Source: Monarcha castaneiventris obscurior (Eukaryota; Chordata; Aves; Passeriformes; Monarchidae). From it: a DNA stretch of 64,000 nucleotides. The notes below the pieces were generated by a model. That model searched no databases. It saw only the letters and a program-made list of their open reading frames with translations, and had not been told where the DNA came from. The position numbers and the translations under genes were made by a program. The stretch covers positions 17,068,501-17,132,500 of the forward strand of contig JAMPIT010000258.1 of assembly GCA_026261815.1 (NCBI GenBank), written 5' to 3'. Shown here piece after piece: positions 26,701 through 32,782 of this stretch (its first letter is position 1; every line of letters starts with the position of its first letter).

Positions 26701-28122
26701 TGTGGTTGTGAACTGTCTGCAGTTAAATGCATTTGTTAAATGTGCTGGTTTAGAATCAAGTTTTCTTTGACACCAATATTTGCCTTTTTTCCCCAAGGCC
26801 TGGCTCTCTGAAGTGGAAGGTAAAGTAGCAGCCAGAAGTGACAGGCGGCACAGCAGCGACATCAACCATCTTGTGACCCAGGGCCGAGAGAGGTCACTGT
26901 TCTGTCTCTACTGCTTTCACATCCCGTGCTAGAGTCTGTACAGCTCTCTGATGATTAACAGCAGTGATGGGTGTTACCTATCCTCCCAAAGTATATGTCC
27001 TTCTAAAGGAAAATCTTAACTGGTTCTGACTTCTAGAGGTCACTTCATGCCATTCTGGTAACATATAAAAATAGTCTAATTGAAATACCTGCTCATTAAA
27101 TAGCAGTGCCTTTTAAAACTGCCTTAATCCATTGCATAAGGTTCACTAGTTTTCCATGTTTGTGGAGACAGGTATGTCAAATTTGTTTTTGTAGCAGAAT
27201 TCAGTCTAAGCTTTTGCTAGGTGAGTTTTTTCAGAAAATCACCTCTGGCAGTAATATAAAAACTGCTAACAGGAATTTGAGAACAATGTCCATGACCTGC
27301 CCCTTCTGTGATGCTCAGATGTTCTGAGTTTTAGAGCTAAGAACTCCTGAGAGTCCTCATGCTCCAATCATTGCATTACAGCCCTGAAGGGAGTTACACA
27401 GATGATGCCAACCAGGAAGTTCGTGGCCCACCACAGCAACACGCTCATCCCAATGAGTTTGATGATGAGTTTGAAGATGATGATCCATTACCAGCTATAG
27501 GACATTGCAAGGCAATATATCCATTTGATGGTAAGGTTAACAACATGCACTGAGATTCTTTGACTGTAAGGCATGGATGATTTGTTATAAAGAAGACAGG
27601 TAAAATGATCTGAAGCAAATTAACTGTTTGAGTAACTAATTGCTTAAAAGATCAGTGAAGATACTTTATAAATTACTTTAATTCATTAGCAGTTTAAAAT
27701 TAGCATTAGCATTAGCAGTTCATCTGCTGTTTAAAGATAAGTATTAGCACAGCTATTGGAAAATACTCAGCTTTACAAATTGGGACTAGGTGTTTTTTCT
27801 ATTAGTCTGTTTGGCCATATGTACTCTTGCACAGATTTTTTGTTCTTCCTGTTTATATATAATTTGGAAACTATGCCTTGGGAAAAAGATGACTTGAAAT
27901 TTTGTCTGAATGGTGAGACTTCTTTGCCTCTTGTTTTTCCCAGGTCATAATGAAGGCACTCTAGCAATGAAAGAAGGGGAAATTTTGTACATTATTGAGG
28001 AGGACAAAGGAGATGGGTGGACAAGAGCTCGAAGACATAATGGAGAGGAAGGCTATGTGCCAACATCATATATAGATGTAACGCTAGAGAAAAACAGCAA
28101 AGGTGCAGTAACCTATATCTAA
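2615..28122 (+). CDS. FNBP1L: FNBP1L (TOCA-1), exons 2-16, spliced; F-BAR/HR1/SH3 adaptor
   Basis: Fifteen coding exons were joined by eye: 2615-2730, 9357-9410, 10912-11059, 11463-11525, 12814-12918, 14159-14287, 16348-16494, 17239-17442, 19762-19920, 23392-23406, 25441-25550, 26211-26343, 26798-26892, 27382-27530, 27944-28122. All junctions keep frame and have GT/AG ends. The sum is 602 codons including stop. With the family's 8-residue exon 1 (outside the window, left) the protein is 609 aa. Domains: F-BAR about 1-300 (exons 1-9), proline/serine-rich linker 331-388 (exons 10-11), HR1 about 390-480 (exons 12-14), acidic linker, SH3 about 540-600 (exons 15-16). Met441-Gly442-Asp443 equals the Cdc42-contact MGD (383-385 in the 547-aa form), and Trp576 equals the SH3 Trp518. 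Known role: cytoplasmic, membrane-associated adaptor that tubulates membrane, binds active Cdc42 and activates N-WASP-WIP for actin nucleation in endocytosis and filopodia. No frameshift or missing key residue was seen. FNBP1 and TRIP10 were considered, but the sequence follows FNBP1L throughout. Confidence 0.97.
2731..9356 (+). other. FNBP1L intron 2
   Basis: 6.6 kb of AT-rich intron. Only a short (TG)n at 3082-3096 was noted. No interspersed repeat with a recognisable end was seen. Confidence 0.7.
3082..3096 (+). repeat. short (TG)n
   Basis: About seven TG units. Confidence 0.85.
9357..9410 (+). CDS. FNBP1L: FNBP1L exon 3, F-BAR basic segment
   Basis: A 54-nt exon that completes Arg47, encodes 48-64 ([17 protein letters not shown]) and starts Arg65. 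The Lys/Arg cluster belongs to the concave, lipid-binding face in F-BAR proteins (family knowledge). Acceptor TTAATAG, donor CAG|GTAAAA. Confidence 0.94.
9411..10911 (+). other. FNBP1L intron 3
   Basis: Contains T runs near 9481 and a somewhat GC-richer part at about 10300-10620 with overlapping open frames on both strands, none with splice or homology support. Confidence 0.65.
10912..11059 (+). CDS. FNBP1L: FNBP1L exon 4, F-BAR
   Basis: Completes Arg65 and encodes 66-114, with [20 protein letters not shown] at the start and ending ..DLKTERKM. The acceptor lies after a TG-rich and pyrimidine stretch (TTTCTGTCAG); the donor is ATG|GTAATT. Open reading continues into the intron for about 100 nt, which makes the exon look longer than it is. 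Confidence 0.95.
11463..11525 (+). CDS. FNBP1L: FNBP1L exon 5, F-BAR
   Basis: A 63-nt exon for residues 115-135 ([20 protein letters not shown] then N). Phase 0 at both ends. Acceptor GTGTTTTTAG, donor AAT|GTGAGT. Confidence 0.94.
11526..12813 (+). other. FNBP1L intron 5
   Basis: Two plus-strand open frames in tandem (12136-12378 and 12432-12704) without recognisable protein. No repeat family identified. Confidence 0.6.
12814..12918 (+). CDS. FNBP1L: FNBP1L exon 6, F-BAR coiled coil
   Basis: 105 nt, residues 136-170 ([20 protein letters not shown].. to ..KADVEK). A highly charged helix of the F-BAR dimer. Acceptor TTTTGTAG, donor AAG|GTAAGG. Confidence 0.95.
13097..13845 (-). mobile_element. 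CR1 LINE fragment (3' end, minus strand)
   Basis: The left edge reads GATCAGAATGATTTGGGTTGG, the reverse complement of a CR1 3' tail, followed by the CCATGGGCAGGG..CCAGCCTGG..CCAGGGATGG..CACAGCTGC block. On the minus strand near 13430-13510 the frame reads [20 protein letters not shown], the hallmark of the C-terminal end of avian CR1 ORF2. About 750 bp, diverged and 5'-truncated, in FNBP1L intron 6. Confidence 0.9.
14159..14287 (+). CDS. FNBP1L: FNBP1L exon 7, F-BAR
   Basis: 129 nt, residues 171-213 ([20 protein letters not shown].. to ..IPQIYK). Acceptor TTCCTACCAG, donor AAG|GTAAAA. Confidence 0.95.
14288..16347 (+). other. FNBP1L intron 7
   Basis: Nothing recognised beyond short low-complexity T/A runs and a TG-rich stretch near 14630. 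Confidence 0.65.
16348..16494 (+). CDS. FNBP1L: FNBP1L exon 8, F-BAR
   Basis: 147 nt, residues 214-262 ([20 protein letters not shown].. to ..AAKSVDEHR). Acceptor TTTGCACTTGCAG, donor AGA|GTAAGT. Confidence 0.95.
16495..17238 (+). other. FNBP1L intron 8
   Basis: No feature recognised. Confidence 0.65.
17239..17442 (+). CDS. FNBP1L: FNBP1L exon 9, end of F-BAR
   Basis: 204 nt, residues 263-330, from [20 protein letters not shown] to ..[10 protein letters not shown]. It covers the C-terminal F-BAR helix and the basic segment that follows. Acceptor CTGTGTTTAG, donor AAG|GTAACA. Confidence 0.95.
17443..19761 (+). other. FNBP1L intron 9
   Basis: No repeat or gene recognised. It precedes the skippable exon 10. 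Confidence 0.65.
19762..19920 (+). CDS. FNBP1L: FNBP1L exon 10, alternative linker exon
   Basis: 159 nt, 53 codons, residues 331-383, starting [20 protein letters not shown] and ending ..RSLKRG. Proline/serine/threonine-rich, with no domain. It is phase 0 at both ends, so it can be skipped without frameshift. Skipping this exon together with the microexon removes 58 residues, which accounts for the known 547-aa against 605-aa human forms. Acceptor CCACATTAG, donor GGG|GTAAGT. Confidence 0.93.
21778..22052 (-). mobile_element. CR1 LINE fragment (minus strand)
   Basis: Begins CCATAGAATCACAGAAAGG, then GGAAGGGACCTCAAAGATCATC and CCAACCCCCTGCCATGGGCA, the reverse complement of the CR1 3' end. 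About 275 bp; 5'-truncated. Confidence 0.9.
22449..22524 (+). repeat. 76-bp repeat pair, copy 1
   Basis: Reads TGTTTTCTTGGAAGACTCTT .. CATCTCTGGACTTTGAG. By eye about 8 mismatches in some 73 aligned bases against copy 2 at 24010-24086. It lies 0.87 kb before the microexon. Not a known repeat to me. Confidence 0.85.
23392..23406 (+). CDS. FNBP1L: FNBP1L exon 11, 15-nt microexon
   Basis: Five codons, Trp-Ser-Val-Lys-Thr (384-388). Preceded by a long T-rich tract and CTGTGCAG, followed by GTAAGC. Human FNBP1L has WSVKM at this place. The TGC in the acceptor resembles the UGC element placed next to neural microexons controlled by SRRM4; that regulation is inferred. Confidence 0.88.
24010..24086 (+). 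repeat. 76-bp repeat pair, copy 2
   Basis: Reads TGTTTTCTTGGACGACTCTT .. CATCTCTGGACTTTGAG, direct orientation to copy 1. It lies 0.6 kb after the microexon. Similarity stops abruptly after GACTTTGAG. Confidence 0.85.
24746..24769 (+). repeat. poly(T) run
   Basis: Twenty-four T in FNBP1L intron 11. Confidence 0.95.
25049..25076. repeat. (AT)n microsatellite
   Basis: Alternating AT with one TACA interruption. Confidence 0.9.
25441..25550 (+). CDS. FNBP1L: FNBP1L exon 12, start of HR1
   Basis: Residues 389-424 and two bases of Lys425: [20 protein letters not shown].. to ..KETDQ. This is the first helix of the HR1 antiparallel coiled coil that binds Cdc42-GTP. Acceptor TCTGCTTGCAG, donor AAA|GTGAGT. 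Confidence 0.95.
25551..26210 (+). other. FNBP1L intron 12
   Basis: AT-rich, no feature recognised. Confidence 0.65.
26211..26343 (+). CDS. FNBP1L: FNBP1L exon 13, HR1 core with MGD motif
   Basis: Completes Lys425 and encodes 426-469 ([20 protein letters not shown].. to ..EIHKNE). Met-Gly-Asp at 26257-26265 is the loop whose substitution abolishes Cdc42 binding in human TOCA-1 (recalled literature). Acceptor GTGTTTTTAG, donor GAG|GTTAGA. Confidence 0.95.
26798..26892 (+). CDS. FNBP1L: FNBP1L exon 14, end of HR1 and linker
   Basis: Residues 470-500 plus two bases of Ser501: [20 protein letters not shown].. to ..VTQGRE. The KVAARSD stretch differs from human (KTGGRGD); the rest is near identical. 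Acceptor TTTTCCCCAAG, donor GAG|GTCACT after the split codon AG. Confidence 0.93.
27382..27530 (+). CDS. FNBP1L: FNBP1L exon 15, acidic linker and SH3 start
   Basis: Completes Ser501 and encodes 502-550, ending ..[10 protein letters not shown], then starts Gly551. A strongly acidic run ([10 protein letters not shown]) precedes the SH3 ALYDY-equivalent AIYPF. Acceptor TTGCATTACAG, donor ATG|GTAAGG. Confidence 0.95.
27944..28122 (+). CDS. FNBP1L: FNBP1L exon 16, SH3 and C-terminus ...VTYI
   Basis: Completes Gly551 and encodes 552-609, then TAA. It includes [20 protein letters not shown] and PTSYIDV, the classic SH3 Trp (576, codon 28018-28020) and the SxY end of the domain. The reading ends [10 protein letters not shown]; the last residues fit a class I PDZ ligand (Thr-X-Ile). 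Within the last codons, ..AGC AAA G|GTGCAG can serve as a donor, giving an alternative end (see 29155-29162). Confidence 0.96.
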
Positions 28123-29154
28123 CAGTAAACTGGCAGCTCTCAGTTGTACATTCCCCAGGGAAAATAGTGGAAAAATTGTAAGTTACACAGGCTGGTGGAG
28201 AGAATTACAGTATCAGAAGTCAGCAATGATCTGTTGTTTGCATGGGGAGTTAGCTATAGTTCTTTTCAGAGATGACCACATTAAATTGTGCATCTTACAC
28301 TGGTCTGTAATTTTGACCAATGTTTTCTGCTTTTCTGCTTTACAAAGCGCTAAATCCAATTACGCTGTTGAGCTGAAAAAGACCAGGATTCCTCCTTGTT
28401 CTGTGGAATACTTAGTTTTTATAGAGAACTGAAAAAATACTTAAGTTTTAAAGATCTCTACGATTTACTGTTCCCACTTTTATGACTTAAACTATATTCT
28501 TAAAACAGAGATCTTTTTCCTCTAATAACTAACTGAACTCAGTTACTGAAAATTATTAATTTCCTTCCTTAGCAAATACTTGGCAGCTTTCACTTCTTAA
28601 ACAGGAAGATGTTTTCTGATTCTGAAAGTTCAACAAAAATACTCAGGAAAAAACATTATGATTAAGGAGGACAGAAAGTCCACTGACCTGCCTATCTCCT
28701 TCCTTTTCAGTACTTGTAATGTAGAATGTTCTGTATTGGACATGACGTCATTGTTTTAACTCTAGATACCTTGAACAAACAAAAGAGATCACATGTAATG
28801 CTTGATGTCTTACTGAAAACTCTCTCTGCTCCTAATAAGGGAATGATTTTATATTCTTAACCTGTGCCTGTAAGCTAAGTCTTTGAATTGTATTGTGTTT
28901 AGTTTGAAGACAATGTCTTAAATGTACAGTAATTCTCCTCATTGTTAAATCACTGAGGACTGGAAACTGCATTGCACAACTTGATTACTGGGGAAAAAAA
29001 AAAGCTAATTTCATATTTTTAATGAGAGTTTGTGGAATTAAGTACAAGGCTAATGTATAGCCACTGAGAATGGCCTGTTAGAACTGAGCACGCTTCTCTG
29101 TCTTCTAAAGGCCTTCAGTAACTTTGTTCTTTTCTTTTTCCTCTTGGACTGCAG

Positions 29155-29162
29155 GTTCCTGA
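29155..29162 (+). CDS. FNBP1L: FNBP1L alternative terminal exon, coding end ...KGS
   Basis: A long pyrimidine tract (about 29123-29146) precedes GACTGCAG, followed by GTTCCTGA. If the donor at 28102|28103 (AAAG|GTGCAG) is spliced to 29155, the split codon becomes GGT, then TCC TGA: Gly-Ser-stop. The protein then ends ..EKNSKGS and has 605 residues, the length and ending I recall for human canonical FNBP1L. Here Ser-stop replaces AVTYI and the stop. The splice is inferred, but the exact match of frame, ending and length makes it likely. The exon continues as 3'UTR. Confidence 0.78.
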
Positions 29163-29216
29163 AGCGGGTTTCTGAGAAAATGGGCGAGATCTTGAAGGAG
29201 GTTACATGCAGCTGCT

Positions 29217-29244
29217 GGGGGGGTGGGGGTGGGGAAGGGAGGGG
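29217..29244 (+). promoter_or_regulatory. G-quadruplex motif in FNBP1L alternative terminal exon
   Basis: Runs of 7, 5, 4, 3 and 4 G with loops of 1-2 bases. Sense to FNBP1L, 62 nt after the alternative 3' splice site at 29155. Confidence 0.7.
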
Positions 29245-30395
29245 TACTAGACTGGGAGGCCCAAGGGAAAAGCTAGTTGCATGAATGCATGCAGACATAC
29301 ATTTAGTAGTCACTAACATCTTAGCATCTCCATATATAGGTAAGGATGTATTACAAAATCTTCAATTTGTGCAGGAAAATAGAGTTCCATTACCAGAGTA
29401 AAAAGGCTACTGCTCCTAAAATTGCTTTATTTTCATTGTCCTAGGTTTTCCCAGGTGCACAAACTATATTTTAGCTTGTGCTGTGTTTTGATTTTCTCAA
29501 TTACGCTCTTTTCCAACTCACTTTTATTGGCAGTCATTTAGAACCCCGTCAGTTATCAGTCTGCCTGTGCCACCTCCATGCTCGCCGTTAACCTCCTCCT
29601 GCATGCCTAGGACAGTCAGGCATGTTCTCTGTAACACTTTGCCACCACTGCTCGTCTTATTTTGTAACAAATCATTTTCTTTAAATATCTTCAGCACTAG
29701 AGTTTCATCCCAGTATCCATGTATGCTGCTATAACAATACCACTGCAACCATCATTACATTCCAGATGTTTGGCATAACTGATAAGAGACCGTAAGGTAT
29801 TCTGTTAATTTGGGGAAATAATGCATCTCAGCTCTAGCCTACAATGCAATCAAGAGAAACTCCTAGAACTGTGGTCCATCTGCAGCCCTTCGGTAACCTG
29901 TTGTGAGCACTGACAGCCAGGAGCACAACCAGAGGATTCACCACTGCAAGCTAATGACTGTTTTCAGAAGTCAACCACTTGCCATTCAAATGCTGCCTTA
30001 AACTAGAGTGCCTAAATCTGTTGTTTGCCAACACTACCACTTACAGTATCCCCCAAAGGGCTTTGTGTCTCAGCTCTTCTCACAGTGCTGCAGCTGCTGA
30101 GGTAGCCACGGTAGGTGTTTTCTAGAGCTCTGCTTTACTGGATACATGGTGCATCCATGAATTTTATACATTGAAATGTGTATCTCTTCATTTGACGTTC
30201 GTATTTTTTTAAAAGATTTTTATGGAAACTGTCTCTTAGTTTTTCACTATGAAGTTCCACTTTCAATTACTGCAGTGCTAGTCTGTTTCCAGGTGATGCT
30301 TCATTGTATGGACCAGTTGACATTTGAGTGATACTTTGTAATGATCTTTGTGCACTTTTACTTGTAAACAATTGAAATTTGGATATGTTTATACG

Positions 30396-30403
30396 TGTAA
30401 ATA
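30396..30403 (+). promoter_or_regulatory. Pumilio response element in FNBP1L 3'UTR
   Basis: TGTAAATA matches the PUF consensus UGUANAUA. It lies about 60 nt before the poly(A) signal at 30465, a usual position for such elements. An 8-mer can occur by chance. Confidence 0.4.
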
Positions 30404-30464
30404 TAGTTGTCTGCAGTGCCCCTATTGCTTATGTTGTCTTGCCTCCCATTTGTGGTTCTATTAA

Positions 30465-30470
30465 TAAATA
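30465..30470 (+). terminator. poly(A) signal AATAAA, FNBP1L
   Basis: AATAAA within TATTAATAAATACATC, followed about 45 nt later by a GT/G-rich stretch (GATGTTGGGGGGAGG) that fits a downstream element. Probably a main 3' end of FNBP1L, before the CR1 scrap. Confidence 0.55.
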
Positions 30471-30885
30471 CATCATATCTGATTGATTAGGGTGATAAAA
30501 ATTAGACTAGAGATGTTGGGGGGAGGGATACTTACATCAACACAAGCTTGTCAACCCAGCCACCTGCTGTTTGGCAGTGTATTATGGAAGAGTAATTAAA
30601 ACATCCTGTTTTTCTGGGGTCTGAAGCAATATGTGGATGCAGCAGTGCTGGATTCTTTTTCATTTCAGTGTTATTAGGAACTGTACTACCAGTAAAACTG
30701 AATTTGAGTGACTTGTGTAGAGGTTTATTCCTTTTGTTATGTATACCACTATTACACAGCTTGACCTAGTGTACTATGGGGCCTATTAAACTCTAAAGTT
30801 TAGATTTCTGGAGCTTGTATACAGGGTTATTTATATAATAATGTGACATTACTCAATACTGACAAAACTACTTAGGTAGTTTTTT

Positions 30886-30922
30886 GGGTTTGGGGTGTTT
30901 GGGGGGATTTGTGGGATTGGGG
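30886..30922 (+). promoter_or_regulatory. second G-rich, quadruplex-capable block in FNBP1L 3'UTR
   Basis: G runs of 3, 4, 6, 3 and 4 separated by T-rich loops, followed by a T run and a CR1 tail. Confidence 0.55.
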
Positions 30923-30992
30923 TGGTTTTCTCTTTTTTTTTTTTTTTTCATTTTTTAAATTCTAGTGCTTTTTTATTTTTGAGAAAACTCAA

Positions 30993-31037
30993 TCTTTGTG
31001 GGTCCCTTCCAACCCAGAGTATTCTGTGATTCTGTGA
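30993..31037 (+). mobile_element. CR1 3' tail scrap (plus strand)
   Basis: GGGTCCCTTCCAACCCAGAG followed by two ATTCTGTG-type octamers. It lies inside the FNBP1L distal 3'UTR, just after a T run. Confidence 0.75.
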
Positions 31038-31433
31038 AGAGGAGGAAATGTGATCTGTGTCTTTTCTGGTTAAGGGCCTGTGGTCTGCCTGGCTAACAGC
31101 CTTGCAGGTCAGTAATAACACTTCCTGGTAAAAGACTAAATGTTCTTTTCACACTACTGTTTGTTTTTCTAAAACCGGGATTTGCTTCCTTTGGAGGCAG
31201 GTTGCTTTCGAGAGGGATAGTGCAACTTGTATGAGGGTTATTAAACATAGGAAAAAGCATTTGTACTTGCACAGCTTATAAATCACTTATTCTAAAATTC
31301 TGAACGTGAGTTGTCTTAAAGAATCAGACATTTTCCAGTAATTTTTTTAATCCTTTTTTGTGCACATGTTGATTTCCTAAATGTTAAATGCTTTGTTTAA
31401 AAATAGTGTTCTCTGTTGAGAATATTTTCATGG

Positions 31434-31439
31434 AATAAA
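31434..31439 (+). terminator. candidate distal poly(A) signal, FNBP1L
   Basis: AATAAA followed about 35 nt later by the T/G-rich TTTTGTCGTCTGTT. An alternative distal 3' end. Confidence 0.35.
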
Positions 31440-31783
31440 AAAATCTTTTCATGGTCTAAGTAATTAGCTTCCCCTTTTGTCGTCTGTTAAGATTGACAGG
31501 CAGACTTTCAGTATGAGGTCTATAAACTCTTGTTCTGGTGGTAGAAACCTCTGCTGTGATTGTAGACAGGAAGAACAGACTCGGGTGTTGGTTTTGTTGT
31601 CCTCCAGTATTGTCCAGTACTTTCAGTGCTCTAAGTAACATCTCACTCCAGAAATAGGCTTACTGACAACAAGCACATGCAGCTCTGACTGTAGTTCTTA
31701 AATATTTGTACAACTTCTGAGGATAACCCTTAGACACCAATTCTGTATGTGACAAAGTGGGATTTGCTGCTAAAACTCTGTAT

Positions 31784-31789
31784 AATAAA
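31784..31789 (+). terminator. candidate most distal poly(A) signal, FNBP1L
   Basis: AATAAA in TATAATAAACAG. It would give a 3'UTR of about 3.7 kb. It is the last clear plus-strand signal before BCAR3 3' sequence begins. Confidence 0.35.
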
Positions 31790-31800
31790 CAGTGCATGCT

Positions 31801-32269
31801 AATTTCCTATGAAAAGTTGTAACACCTCATGCTTTGCCTTTCCAAGGGAAAAGAAAAAGTACTTACCAAAGTGATTCACCTCAGTAAATGAAGTTTAATG
31901 CACACATACACCCACATTTACTCATGTCTGAAAGCATTTTAATTATCTGGATTGTTTGTTCTTGCCATTTCATCATTCATTCCTGGCAGCGTAGCTGTTG
32001 TGCAGGCTCCAGCAAAAGCTGAAGTACTACAGTTGCTGTCTTTAAAAAAAGGAAGTTGTCCCAACACATACACAACCTAATTTTTTAGTGTCATAGGCAC
32101 AGTGATGTTTGAGCCACTGGTTACAGATAAAGGATAATTTCTGCAACTTGCAGTGCTTCTGCAATCTGTAAATATGCAAATTATTTTGCATAAAGATACA
32201 CTTCACAATTCTATCTACAGTGTTTTTATATTCATTAAAGGAATATTATACAACAGTTTTTCTGCCATG
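31801..32269. other. intergenic gap between convergent FNBP1L and BCAR3
   Basis: About 0.5 kb between the last plausible FNBP1L signal and the probable BCAR3 3' end. No gene or repeat recognised. The true transcript ends may overlap here. Confidence 0.5.
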
Positions 32270-32594
32270 TCAAGATACTTAATCTGTCATTTTATTTACA
32301 CTATTTGCTTCATCTTAGTATTAAGATGCCAGTGCCCTTACTTGGCATCATTAAAACATTGCAACTCTGGGGACATAAAGGGATAACCTAACTGTTTAAA
32401 GGGATCAGTAAATTACTTGGTGACACAGTAAATAAATAATTTGTTTAGAAATCAGTAGTTTTAAAACAAGTGTGCATTGTGCAGTTAAAAGTTCTAAGCA
32501 TCTTGTGAAATGCAAGAAGTCTGTGCAGTATCAAATAGCCAAAAGAATGCTAAGGTTATTTCAAGTGTATCACTTAAACAGTGTTTCCAGAGTC
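32270..32594 (-). other. BCAR3: BCAR3 3'UTR (probable)
   Basis: Sequence after the BCAR3 stop up to about 20 nt past the AATAAA at 32291-32296 (minus strand). The length of about 320 nt is an inference. A longer UTR reaching toward 31900 cannot be excluded. Confidence 0.45.
32291..32296 (-). terminator. poly(A) signal AATAAA, BCAR3
   Basis: TTTATT on the plus strand, AATAAA on the minus strand, about 300 nt after the BCAR3 stop. The only canonical signal I found on this strand between the stop and 31800. Confidence 0.5.
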
Positions 32595-32782
32595 TTATAT
32601 ACTTAATTGTTCCACCAGCTTCACTGGAGGAGGTTCCAGTTTTCGGGAAAGTGCAGTTAAGATCCGGCTGAATTTCTCATATCTTTCATTTTGATTAACT
32701 TGTGCTCCTTTGCTGCCCCAGAGCAATCTCATTTGAAATTCTGTCTTGAAGATTTCACTCAGTTCTTCATCCGGCTGGAAAC
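32595..32782 (-). CDS. BCAR3: BCAR3 last coding exon and stop
   Basis: Completes Gly764 and encodes 61 residues: FQPDEELSEIFKTEFQMRLL.. to ..RKLEPPPVK, then LVEQLSI and TAA. The tail after EPPPVK is three residues longer than human (QAEL). Acceptor TTACTTACTAG. Confidence 0.95.

Larger units (their letters stand above)
28123..31800 (+). other. FNBP1L: FNBP1L 3'UTR region
   Basis: No protein-coding gene was seen in this stretch after the FNBP1L stop, other than the alternative ending at 29155. It has AT-rich blocks, poly(A) signals at 30465, 31434 and 31784, a Pumilio-like element, two G-rich blocks (29217-29244 and 30886-30922) and a CR1 tail at 30993-31037. The exact transcript end cannot be read from sequence alone. 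The 3' limit given is the last plausible poly(A) signal plus a short cleavage distance. Confidence 0.6.
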
